Positions 28,547-38,351 of a stretch of 64,000 nucleotides of DNA are shown piece by piece. This stretch comes from Dacryopinax spathularia. Lineage: Eukaryota > Basidiomycota > Dacrymycetes > Dacrymycetales > Dacrymycetaceae. Position 1 is the stretch's first letter. Each line of letters opens with the position of its first letter. The stretch lies in NCBI GenBank assembly GCA_037974965.1, contig JBBPFI010000001.1, positions 2,108,001 through 2,172,000 of the forward strand, given 5' to 3'. A model generated the notes under the pieces. That model searched no databases, was not told the DNA's origin, and was given only the letters and a program-made list of their open reading frames with translations. Position numbers and translations under genes: made by a program.

Positions 28547-31500
28547 TTACTGGTGTTGTTGAGCACGCCCTTCGGTCCAACTGAAGAGAACCTTTGGTGA
28601 GGGAGTTGTGTAGTTCTCCAGTTGTTGAAATGGAAGTCGTTGGAACGTGAGTGCCGAAATCCGTCCAGGTGCAGATGGGTGTTTGGTGTGGAAGTCGCGG
28701 ATAGCCTTGGGTGCATCTTCACGGAGTTGTGCTTCGGGTTCCCAAGTGCGTTCAGAGTTCGGGTAGCCCTTCCACTTGACCAGATATTCCAACTTGCCAC
28801 GGCGGAGACGGCTGTCATCAATACGTTCAAGTTCCCATTGTGGAACTCCATCTTGGACTACAGCAGGGGGTGGTCGCTTCTCTTGAGGGCGGCCAGGGAG
28901 ATCACTTTCCTGGTAGCGACGCAGTTTGCTGACATGGAAGACAGGGTGAATAAGGAAACTGCTGGGGAGTTTGAGTCGATACGCATTATTGTTGATCTTT
29001 TCAAGGATCTCGAAGGGTCCAAACCATTTGTCATCCAGTTTCTTGGCCGGTCTTGTTGTCTTGATATTGTGCGAGTCTAGCCAGACCTTGTCTCCAGGTT
29101 GGTAGTTAGGCGTTTGGCCATGGTGGAGATCGTAGAAGCGTGCCATGTCCTCGGATGCTTGCTTCAGGGCAGCCGTGCATTCCTCTTGTAGCTTGTTCAT
29201 GCGGGTGAGGAAATCATTGACTCCTTCAATGGGAGAGTCACGGATGGGTTCAGTACCCATGCGGGGATTTTGTCCGGTGTTGGCCATAAAGGGTGACATG
29301 CGTGTAGAGGCTTGAACACGGTTGTTGTATGCAAACTCAGCAAGAGGGAGCCAGTCAACCCAATCATCCTGCCGATAATTGACAAACAGGCGTAGGTACT
29401 GCTCAATCTCCTGGTTGATGCGTTCCGTTTGACCATCAGTCTGTGGGTGGTAGGCGCTAGAGGCGGAAGTCTTGATATCCAAGAGGCGATTGAGTTCTCT
29501 CATGAAGGCTGACACATACTGTGTTCCTCGATCACTGATGATTTCTTCTGGGAGTCCATGATGTCTCCAAACATTGTCACGGAAGAGTCGAGCAATGCCC
29601 AAGGAGGACACTTCATTCTGGGTTGGTGCAAAGTGTGCTTGCTTGGTGAGCCGATCTACGGCAACAAAGATGGCATCATGTCCGTTTGATGGTGGAAGGG
29701 AGGTAATCAGGTCTGTAGTTACGCATTGCCAGCGTCGGGTGGGGATTCGGTTTGGCATAAGTTGCCCAGTAGGAGCTTGAGGGTACACCTTGGTGCGGTT
29801 ACAGGCATGGCATGTCGTCACATAACGCCCAATGAATCGGCTGATGTTAGGCCACCAATAGTTTCGTGAGACCAGTTCGAGTGTCTTCCATCGGCCTGGA
29901 TGTCCTGCCACAGGTGTGTCGTGATGAAGTCGTACAATCTTTGTTCGGAGTGCATCGTTCTTGGGCACGTAAACCTTTCCTCGAAATAGGATAAGGCCAG
30001 ATTCTTCTGCCCATTCAGAGCCAATAAGGCGACTAGTGCCAGCAGCCTTCATTTCTTCAATCGCTTTGACCACAGCTTCATCTTGGTCCTTGCAATTCCG
30101 TATTTCTCGGAGAAGATCTCGTTCAGCACCAGTGATAAGGGTGTGTCCGCGTTGTGCTGCAGCAATCTTGAACCAGTGTGGACGAAGCAAAATTTGATTG
30201 GTGTTGTCGTTCTCCCCCCTCTTATGGTCCGCTCGTCTCGAGAGGGCATCGGGTTTACCGCTTTGTTTGCCAGCACGATGGACCAGAACAAAGTCAAATC
30301 GGGAGAGGAAGAGTGACCAGCGTGCTTGGCGTCGTGTCAGCTTCTGAGCAGTCTGGAAGTACTTGAGATTTTGATGGTTGGTGTAGATCTCAAACTGGTG
30401 TTTGGCTCCTTCCAGGAAGTGACGCCATTCTTCAAGGGCTCGGATGATCGCCAGTAGTTCTTTGTCATGGATGTCGTAATTTCGTTCTGTTTCAGAGAGG
30501 CTCTTGGACATGAATGCGACGGGGTGCCATTTGCCATCCTCCCCCAGTTGAGAGAGTTCGGCTCCAGTGGCATAGTCAGAGCTGTCTGCCTCTACTCGGA
30601 AGGGTTTATCTTCATTTGGAAAGGCAAGCACGGGGTGCGAGGTGATGGCTTCCTTCAGGTGCTTGAATGCAGTTTGCTGATCGGAGCCCCATGTGAAAGG
30701 GGTATCTTTTCGGGTGAGGTCGTGGAGTGGCCGGGCGAGGGTGGAGAAGTCTTTGATAAAGCGACGGTAGAAGTTACAGAAACCAATGAAAGATTGTACT
30801 TCTGTCAGGTTGGTAGGGGTTGGCCATTTCAAGACGCCGTCCACTTTCACAGGATCCATGGCGACAGTGCCCCTCCCAATGATGAGACCAAGGTACTCAA
30901 TGGTCTCCTTATGGAATTCACATTTGGCTGGGCGAAGGTAGAGCTTGTGTTGACGGAGAAGTTCCAAGACTTGCAGAACTGTCTGGCGGTGGTCTTCAAG
31001 GTTGTCCGAAAAGATCAGGATGTCATCCAGATAGACGACCACACGTCCAGCATCGATGAGATCCCGAAAGATGTCATTCATCATGGTCTGGAAAGTGCTC
31101 GGACTGTTGGTAAGGCCAAAGAACATGACCAGAGGTTCGAACAAGCCACGGTTGGTACGGAAGGCTGCCTTCCATTCGTCGCCCTCTTTGATACGTATGT
31201 TGTTGTAGCCCCAGCGAATATCCAGTTTGGTGAACCATTGAGCATGACGTAGTTGGTTAACAAGGTCGGAGATAAGCGGAATTGGATAGCGATTCTTGAT
31301 AGTCATCTCGTTGAGCTTGCGGTAGTCTTGGACAAGGCGTAAACGGCCATCTTTCTTCTTGACAAAAAATACAGGAGCTGCCATGGGGGATTTGGATGGG
31401 CGAATACGTCCAGAGGCCAGGTTCTCTTTCAGGAATTCATCAAGCTCCTTCTGCTCGTCCAAAGACAGTGGATAGACTCGAGAGCCCTTTGGCTCTGAAC

Positions 31501-32437
31501 CTGGTTTCAGTTCAATGGCATGATCCCAGGGTCGGTGCTGAGGTAGTTCGTCAAATGAATCTTTGGAGAACACATCTCGATAGTGGTGGTATTCCGGTGG
31601 AACCAATGCTTCAAAACTTTCTTCTTGCTGATGACGCTTGGCTTCTTCAGCTGCCAGTCGTGTGGATGCAGTTTCTGTGGCTTGGATGGCAGGACCAGTT
31701 GGCGGGAGCCAGGCAACCAGGATGCGATCGGTAGGCTCTAACACTTCTACAGCAGGTTGGGCCTGGTCCTCGGATTCAGTGGTATCAATGGCAAAGACAG
31801 CAAGGGGTACAGGGATTTGAGTGATCTTGTTGGAAGGTATGTGGGCCGGGGTAGTGGTACGGGCAGTGCATCGGAGTGGACAGCGCGACATCTTCACTTC
31901 ACCAGTGACCCAGTTGATTTCGGGATTGTGGAGTCGAAGCCAGGTATGGCCAACAATGACGGTCCGTCGACCCAGGCTGGTGACTTGGAATGTGGTGCGT
32001 TCGGTGTGGTCCCTGAACTTCATGATGAGGTCTACTTCTTCACGAATCGAACCTCCCTCATTTAGTGTCCCATCGATATTGTATACAGGGATGGCGCGCG
32101 GTAGTCGTTTGGTGGTTAGGTTTCGGTACTTAACATATTCGGAGTCGATGAACATGCCAGTAGCACCTGAGTCAAGGAGTGCAGTGGTGGTGAAGGATTC
32201 GCCAGAGTCCAGTGCTTGCAAGCCCAGAGAGAGTTCCGTGGAGTTGAGCGGTGAGACCGAGCGAATATAGATCTTGGGTGGCAAGGGTGTTTCAGGAATG
32301 GGAATGGATTGGGTGGACATGGTTGCAGGCTTAGGCGAGGGCATAATGGCATAGTCATTGTCATTTACATCCAACTCGGCTAAAACAGCAAAGCGATTGG
32401 TCGAGGGCAATGTGTCCCGTTTGGTCGACCGTTTCAA
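28547..32437 (-). CDS. Pol polyprotein of chromovirus copy 2
   Basis: Same parts and length as copy 1 (protease, reverse transcriptase, RNase H, integrase, chromodomain; about 1296 codons). It looks whole. Confidence 0.93.
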   Translation of the reverse strand: MKRSTKRDTLPSTNRFAVLAELDVNDNDYAIMPSPKPATMSTQSIPIPETPLPPKIYIRSVSPLNSTELSLGLQALDSGESFTTTALLDSGATGMFIDSEYVKYRNLTTKRLPRAIPVYNIDGTLNEGGSIREEVDLIMKFRDHTERTTFQVTSLGRRTVIVGHTWLRLHNPEINWVTGEVKMSRCPLRCTARTTTPAHIPSNKITQIPVPLAVFAIDTTESEDQAQPAVEVLEPTDRILVAWLPPTGPAIQATETASTRLAAEEAKRHQQEESFEALVPPEYHHYRDVFSKDSFDELPQHRPWDHAIELKPGSEPKGSRVYPLSLDEQKELDEFLKENLASGRIRPSKSPMAAPVFFVKKKDGRLRLVQDYRKLNEMTIKNRYPIPLISDLVNQLRHAQWFTKLDIRWGYNNIRIKEGDEWKAAFRTNRGLFEPLVMFFGLTNSPSTFQTMMNDIFRDLIDAGRVVVYLDDILIFSDNLEDHRQTVLQVLELLRQHKLYLRPAKCEFHKETIEYLGLIIGRGTVAMDPVKVDGVLKWPTPTNLTEVQSFIGFCNFYRRFIKDFSTLARPLHDLTRKDTPFTWGSDQQTAFKHLKEAITSHPVLAFPNEDKPFRVEADSSDYATGAELSQLGEDGKWHPVAFMSKSLSETERNYDIHDKELLAIIRALEEWRHFLEGAKHQFEIYTNHQNLKYFQTAQKLTRRQARWSLFLSRFDFVLVHRAGKQSGKPDALSRRADHKRGENDNTNQILLRPHWFKIAAAQRGHTLITGAERDLLREIRNCKDQDEAVVKAIEEMKAAGTSRLIGSEWAEESGLILFRGKVYVPKNDALRTKIVRLHHDTPVAGHPGRWKTLELVSRNYWWPNISRFIGRYVTTCHACNRTKVYPQAPTGQLMPNRIPTRRWQCVTTDLITSLPPSNGHDAIFVAVDRLTKQAHFAPTQNEVSSLGIARLFRDNVWRHHGLPEEIISDRGTQYVSAFMRELNRLLDIKTSASSAYHPQTDGQTERINQEIEQYLRLFVNYRQDDWVDWLPLAEFAYNNRVQASTRMSPFMANTGQNPRMGTEPIRDSPIEGVNDFLTRMNKLQEECTAALKQASEDMARFYDLHHGQTPNYQPGDKVWLDSHNIKTTRPAKKLDDKWFGPFEILEKINNNAYRLKLPSSFLIHPVFHVSKLRRYQESDLPGRPQEKRPPPAVVQDGVPQWELERIDDSRLRRGKLEYLVKWKGYPNSERTWEPEAQLREDAPKAIRDFHTKHPSAPGRISALTFQRLPFQQLENYTTPSPKVLFSWTEGRAQQHQ

Positions 32438-33561
32438 AAATCCTCCTTGGGTGATTCTTCAGTTGCCTTAGGTGGGGCTGGGAGCGCTTTGTTGGAAGAG
32501 AGCAATTTGCCGATCTCTTCTCTCAGGATCGCTCTCACACCATCGGCATTCAAAGGTGTGGTATCGGTCGTTGAAGTGTCGGTCGCACGAATGCGGGCTT
32601 TCTTGGGCTCTGGGCATTCACGGGCAATATGTCCAGGTTGGCCACAGTTGTAGCAGGTGATCTTGCGCCCAGTACGACGGTTGGAATCAATGTCCATGGG
32701 CTCACCAGGGTGCAGGGCTGGTGTGGTGGTTGTAGCCGAAGTAGGCGAACGTGCAGTGTTACTCGTGGTAGTCTGTCGGACATATCGGGTGTTGTTATTG
32801 GAGAATGGCCGGCGTGCATCTAGCTTACGCTGCTGTCGATCAAAGCGAAGGGCATAGTCATACCATGCCTGCAGTTTCGTTGGCATTTCTGGCAGTGCAT
32901 AGATCTTGCTGACTAGCGCGCTGTTGAGGCCGCGTTCGAATTTCTCCATCAGAGCAGTATCGTTATACTGAGTGCGTGTGGCTAGCTCTTGGAATGCGGA
33001 TACGTATTCATCGGCCGTCTTCTGCCCTTGCTTGAGTTGATCCATCTTGAAGCGTGCGGAGCCTTCAGGATCGGGGTCCATGAATGTGAGACGGAAGAGT
33101 TTCTCAAACTCATTCCACGTGGTGAAGGACAGTGCAGCCGGTTTGTCGGGATCATCGGTGTTAGCAACTAGGCGGTCTGCCCATGTGCCAGCAATCCCTC
33201 CCTTCATGTAGGACAAGGCAAAGATGATGCATTCATTGGCGGTTGGGAAGTCCAATGGACGGGCAAAGAAGTTGATGCGGAGTTGGCGTAGAAAGGTGTC
33301 GGCTTTGGCACGAGTGCCATCAAAGATATCGGGTGGTGCCACAGGGGTGTTACGACGGGGCATGACTTCGAGCTGTGCAATCCTAGCTTGCAATGCCTTG
33401 AGCTCATCGGTCAGTTGTTCTTCCACAGTCTTGGCACGAGGTTCCTGCGTAGTGGTCGTATTGTTGACAGTCGGGGCTGCCTCACTGGCTGCCGCCGCAG
33501 AGACTTGAGGACCCACATCACCCATTACCATAGGGATTCCTGGGACTGTAGGGTACGCCAT
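32434..33561 (-). CDS. Gag protein of chromovirus copy 2
   Basis: About 375 codons with a capsid region and a CCHC knuckle (CYNCGQPGHIARECP). It looks whole. Confidence 0.92.
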   Translation of the reverse strand: MAYPTVPGIPMVMGDVGPQVSAAAASEAAPTVNNTTTTQEPRAKTVEEQLTDELKALQARIAQLEVMPRRNTPVAPPDIFDGTRAKADTFLRQLRINFFARPLDFPTANECIIFALSYMKGGIAGTWADRLVANTDDPDKPAALSFTTWNEFEKLFRLTFMDPDPEGSARFKMDQLKQGQKTADEYVSAFQELATRTQYNDTALMEKFERGLNSALVSKIYALPEMPTKLQAWYDYALRFDRQQRKLDARRPFSNNNTRYVRQTTTSNTARSPTSATTTTPALHPGEPMDIDSNRRTGRKITCYNCGQPGHIARECPEPKKARIRATDTSTTDTTPLNADGVRAILREEIGKLLSSNKALPAPPKATEESPKEDF

Positions 33562-33639
33562 AGAGGTGTAGAGTAAAGCTCAGAGGTAGGAGTAGAGTAG
33601 GGAATAGCAGTAGGGTTGTTGTCGGTAGATCCGGTCTTC

Positions 33640-34355
33640 TGTGAGGGCACACCACAATAACAAGGCTACTGCGGGTGAACAGAGAGACGGGGTAGCGTCC
33701 AGAGAGAGTGCAAGGGGTCGTTTAGGGATGACAGACAGTGTATTGGATCGAGTGCCTAGGTAGTTACAATGGTGGAATTTCCCCAGAGACCGGATCTAAG
33801 GGGATAGAGGCCCTAAAGGCTCTATATTTATACCCGGGAGCCCTAAAGGCTATCCCTTGCTACGGGAGGTTCTGGAAGACCTCAGAAAGCGTCAGAACGC
33901 GTCAGAATGTGTCAGAAGACGTCAGAATGACTAGGGAATGAGTAAGGGATGAGCATAGCACAGCAGTACAGTCATCGCGTGTCAGGATGACTCCATGGCA
34001 GTGCATGGCAGTGCGTGGTGTCATGGCAGTGCATACTCAAACCTGTGCGTATGCCCGGGCCCATGGCTGTGGGTCCTGTAGCTGGCCCCTGGGCGTTTAG
34101 AATCGATAGGAAGCCCTTGGAAGATGGTGGGGTTAAGGTGGCAATCCGCCGATGGCGGCAATAAGGGCATGAGCGGCACGTCCCTGACTGGTGGCACGTC
34201 TGGCCATTGACTAGGCTTCTGGGCGGCACCGGCATTAGTCCTATCGCCGGTGATCGGTGGAGATAGGCGATAGAAGCTCTTGCTGGGTGGCCATGGGCAT
34301 GCGGTTGTGATCGGGAGTCCAGGCTTTAGGGTCAAAAAAGGTACGTCCCCTGACA
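33640..34355 (-). repeat. LTR (5' LTR in element sense), copy 2
   Basis: 716 bp, paired with 27123-27838. Confidence 0.93.
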
Positions 34356-34574
34356 GGAATGCAGAGTTGGAACGGAAAGAGTAGGATCGAGGAAAGACAG
34401 TCGCGCGTTGGTTGTGCCCAAAGTCAAGGTTATAATAAGCGCTCGACGCCTGTCGCGTGACTCAGGGACCTTCAGGTGAGTCAAACATAGTAAGGTCTGC
34501 GCTCGAAGTTTCTTGATGGTAAGCGCTCAGGCACTTGGTTGTAACGATCTCCTTCTTGCAACGAGTGAACCGAA

Positions 34575-35974
34575 ATGGAAGTCAACGCCGACGGGAGTCT
34601 TATGGAAGTCGATGAGACGTTGGACAGTATGCAAGTTGAACAGGCATTCGAGAATATGGAAGTCGAGGACGACTTCCGTGCCCTGGATCGGTTCCTAGAC
34701 GCTGTGGTCAATAGTCTTGGAGCATCCGGGATGAAGGAAGTCTGCAAGAGGCTCGCACGTCGTGTGAGTAAATCACCTGTCTATTGCTCTGCAGACGCGC
34801 TCAAAGGAACATCGCACGGCACAAGCTCCCACAGCTTGGCCTCGACGTCTGCCTGCTCTTGGGGCACGAAGATCGTCCTATGAACGCTCATCCTTATGTC
34901 ATGTGGTCGGCTGCAGCCGTAACTGATATCCCAGAAGATGATAGCGCGCCGTATGCGCTCATGGAGCGCTATGATTCTCATCTTGAACATATGCTACGAG
35001 CCGTGTTGTCGAGACGGGAGAAAGTGCGGGAGCTGAGGCAGAAGCTTGAACACCTGATTATGACATCAGATGATGATGGTACGCCGACTGGTAGAGAAAC
35101 CTTTCGTCTCGCTGATGCGTGGAGTGCAGAGTATATGGACGAGGCAAGAGCGGAGCTCCTGGAGGGACCTTGCCAGCTTCTCGACGTCTACTATAGGAAA
35201 GTGAGGTCCAGCTCTATTGCCAAGCGAATGGTGCTCGCGGACCGGCCAATATTCGAGACACGCACCCAGACAGCTCCCCCCAAGGGAGATTCCCGTGAGC
35301 TCTCGCGATCTGCACCCCCTCTCGAAGGTTCGTCGACAATGAAAACTGGATCACGAACACGTCGTCCTCAATCGCCTGCTCGTCCCAACGTCATCGCTCC
35401 TGCTCCGAAGCCTACGACCAGTTCCGCGTTTTCCAAGGCGAATTGGGAGAGCATTCCCAGAGATCTCTGGGTGGACTGGGCCAGGATGGGCCGATCGAAT
35501 CCCTTGGCTGTTGAGTCCATGAAGTACTATGCTGTTTCGCGGGGACTTGTGGTTGGCGTTGTTCACGCTCTATGGTTCGATATGGCTTCCAAGGTTGCCC
35601 ATTCTAACCACTCTCATAGGTCGGACTTGCAGCATTGGGTGCGCTCATGCCCTGGCGCGGTTTACAGAGGATTCCGGGATAAGGAATCAGCCGTGATGTG
35701 GCTTGACAAGGAAGCTCAACCAGGCGGCTGCCATTTGGCTCGGATCATGACATGCCATCGGGACCTACAGGTTCAACTTGTCGCCGAGTTCGGTTTCAAT
35801 GACCGCGAGCTCCGGACCATCGACGGCTGGATCTGCGATAACGGCGTGGGTGTCGAAGAGTTCAAGCGAAAGGTGGAGGAGCTGCTACGCTCCATGCCAG
35901 GATATCGGGACATAGACGATTGTGAGAGTTATGCTTGTCGTGTGTGGGATATAGTCTACGAGCACCCATCTTGA
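34575..35974 (+). CDS. Protein with a viroplasmin/RNase H1 N-domain-like segment
   Basis: Two exons (34575-34763 and 34835-35974, intron 71 nt) give 442 residues from MEVNADGSL. Near residues 280-350 the pattern KYYAVSRGLVVGVVHALW ... CPGAVYRGFRDKESAVMWL resembles the Cauli_VI domain. That domain is the small hybrid-binding N-domain of RNase H1, which also occurs in caulimovirus viroplasmin and many basidiomycete proteins: YYAVxRG, a W, then GAxYRGFxxxEEA. No RNase H catalytic core is seen. The middle is Ser/Thr/Pro rich. A shorter start at 34784 was rejected because it lies inside the proposed intron; that acceptor choice is the weakest part of the model. The next gene on the same strand is a DDE transposase-like gene. 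Confidence 0.6.
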
Positions 35975-36142
35975 GAAAGTGGCCTCGTACCCCTCCTTCT
36001 AGGTTGTATTACGGCCACAATTGTATATCAATCCTGACGCTTTCACAACTCCATAGTGATTGCTTCCGTTGTAGGGGACTGGCTCCAAAGTCGTCATTGT
36101 CAGTGTTCGCGCCATGCCTACTACTCCTCTATTCCTTTCAAT

Positions 36143-37861
36143 ATGTCGAGGTTCAATGTCGCCGCGCTTCAAAGTAATCCTGACCTCGCTGCGGCGACAA
36201 TTAGCGATAAGTATGAAGCCCTGATCCAGTCTGTGGTATCGAGCGTGAGGATGGATGTCGGAAATCGAGGACGATTGACAGCGACTCGTTTGGAGGTGAC
36301 AACGTTTTGGGAAAACTTCCAAGCCGTGCGTCGTATTCATCAACAATCAGATTGTCTCGCTTAACTGAAACCACAGCTAGAGCATCTCTTCCAGGCGGCA
36401 GATGCGGCAAGCGTCATGAGGGGCTTAGCGGATATGCATGCTGCACTCGATGAGGCGATATTGCGTGTACCGGACAACATCCCAAGGCTCGTGCCTCAAG
36501 TCGTCGAGCTATCGAGAGGCGGTCAGCGCGGGAGGCCTAAAGTCAAGATAGATGAAGGTGTCCTTCGACAGCTCTGCCGCAACACAAGCAAAACGGCAAT
36601 CGCTTCTCTCCTGCAGGTATCAAGGCGAACTGTTCAGCGGCGAGCCCTGCAGTGCGGCATTACTCAGCCAGGTGCACCTCTCTTCGTTGAAGGCACAGTG
36701 GATGGAACATCCGGACAGAAGCGATGGATTGGCCGTCAGAAGAACCGCTCAACCCTACGAAGTGAAGAGCTAGACAACCTCGTGCGACGATGGCGCACCC
36801 GCTTTCCAGACAACGGACGTAGGCTTCTTGACGGCCACCTCGTTGGTCTTGGCTATGAAGTACCTCTCCAGGATCTGACCCGATCCCTTACGCGAATCGA
36901 CCCAGCCCCTCGCCCATTCCAACGTCGCCGCATCCTTCGACGCCCATATACCGTGGCCGGCCCTAACAGCGTCTGGCACCATGACGGGAACCATCGCTGC
37001 GTCAACTATGGCCTATACATACACTGCTTTATCGATGGTTATTCACGCTGCATTGTGGGAATCCGAGTGCAGGACAACAATACAGCGGACGCCGTGCACC
37101 AACTCTTCCTTGACAGCCAGAAGGACTTCGGAGTCCCATCGCGCGTTCGAGGAGATCATGGCGGCGAGAACGTCAAGGTGGCCGCTTGGATGGTGCAGCA
37201 TCGTGGCCGGAACCGTGGCTCATACCTCTGGGGACCTTCAGTACATAACACGCGTATCGAGCGCCTCTGGGTGGACGTCACGAACTCGTTCGGTCGCAAG
37301 TGGCAGAACTTCTTTCAATCTCTCGAACGCCATCATGGTTTGAATGCGTTGAATAACGAGCACAGATGGCTTCTGCACTGGCTGTACCAAAGGGACATGA
37401 ACGATGACGCCATCAGTTTCCAGAATGAGTGGAATCACCACACGCTCTCCCTGGCCCACCGGAATCAGCGACCCGCGGAACTCTTCCTTAACGGTTGCCT
37501 TCGACTTGGTGCAAGGGGGATTGACCTTTTGACTCGAGATGATGAAAGCTATTTCGGGAACCCTGAAGCTTTCGCGGTCGAATACCTGCAGGAAGCGAAC
37601 GATGCTCAGGCCGGATTGCCCAGCGGTGGGTTCGGACAAGGCATTGCAGCGGGGGGGGATGAGAGACCCGAACGTCTCAGCGAAGTCAACAGCCCTCCGC
37701 CAAACTGTCCACTGAGTTCCGAACAACTCCAAGCACTTATTACGGGCTTGGACGGATATTTCACTGTTCCGGCCGATGTAGTGGCTTTGACGGAACGATG
37801 GAGACAGGCATATTCCATATGTTCCTCATTTGACCTCAGCCGTCAGCTCACGGTTGCCTGA
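36143..37861 (+). CDS. DDE transposase-like protein with an rve-type integrase core (IS3EU-like?)
   Basis: Two exons (36143-36325 and 36377-37861; intron 51 nt) give 555 residues. A helix-turn-helix (KTAIASLLQVSRRTVQRRAL) lies near residue 130. The catalytic core shows WHHDGNH (Asp near 264), VRGDHGGEN (Asp near 321) and NTRIERLW (Glu near 355), with a D-E spacing of about 34 as in integrase cores. This type (HxDGNHK...GYSR...RADRGGEN...NQRIERLW) is widespread in Agaricomycetes and fish. Assignment to IS3EU-like DNA transposons is from memory and tentative. No inverted repeats were found around it, so it may be an immobile or domesticated copy. All catalytic residues are present and the frame is open. 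Confidence 0.8.
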
Positions 37862-38351
37862 AGCATATCGTTCAGACTGTCGCTTTTGGCTCTACAAGCC
37901 CTCCCAGTATGATATCTCCATGTACCTAAATTGTTGACCGTTTCTCTTCCTTGTTCAGCACGCTATATCGCGCCCACCTCGCTCTCGCCCTCCTCCTGTC
38001 AGCGGAGCGTCATTTTTTGGCTAGGTGTAAGGTCGACTATCCATACTCTTCTCGCCTGAAGCACTCGCATTGCATTCCTACCCAGCTCTAGAGGCAAACT
38101 GCCCGCCGCCCGTTCAGTAATCCCGTCAGTCCTTTCCGAGTCGAAATGCGTCATGACGATTCTAAAGTGACGGTGAGCAGCGGCCAACCGGATGAAATTC
38201 GTTTCGCAGTTGCTTTATCGTCTCTTCGTTCCTTGGAGGTGGGTGTGCAGATGACTGCTTGGAGTGAACTATCGTCGATATTCCCCGCAAGCGGCAGCGA
38301 TGATACATCGTGGTGCCAGTCCAGGCGCAAGTGATCGCTCAGTTAGCATAT
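37862..38351. other. Spacer between transposase-like gene and 616-residue gene
   Basis: About 490 bp. A frame starting with ATG at 38146 could be an upstream exon of the next gene, but I could not fix a join. No repeats seen. Confidence 0.35.

Larger units (their letters stand above)
27123..34355 (-). mobile_element. Ty3/Gypsy LTR retrotransposon, chromovirus type, copy 2 (looks whole)
   Basis: LTRs of 716 bp (27123-27838 and 33640-34355) differ at only about four positions by eye, so it is younger than copy 1 or has been homogenised. Coding sense is minus: gag 32434-33561 and pol 28547-32437, nearly identical to copy 1. Unlike copy 1, the 5 bp on each side do not match (TCGCC on the left, GGAAT on the right). 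The left flank is Helitron and the right flank is not. Confidence 0.94.

Noticed and set aside
34784-34834. Alternative start of the viroplasmin-like gene (frame starting MLCRRAQ)
   Set aside because: An upstream exon (34575-34763) with a good gtgagt donor joins in frame at 34835 and gives a better N-terminus.
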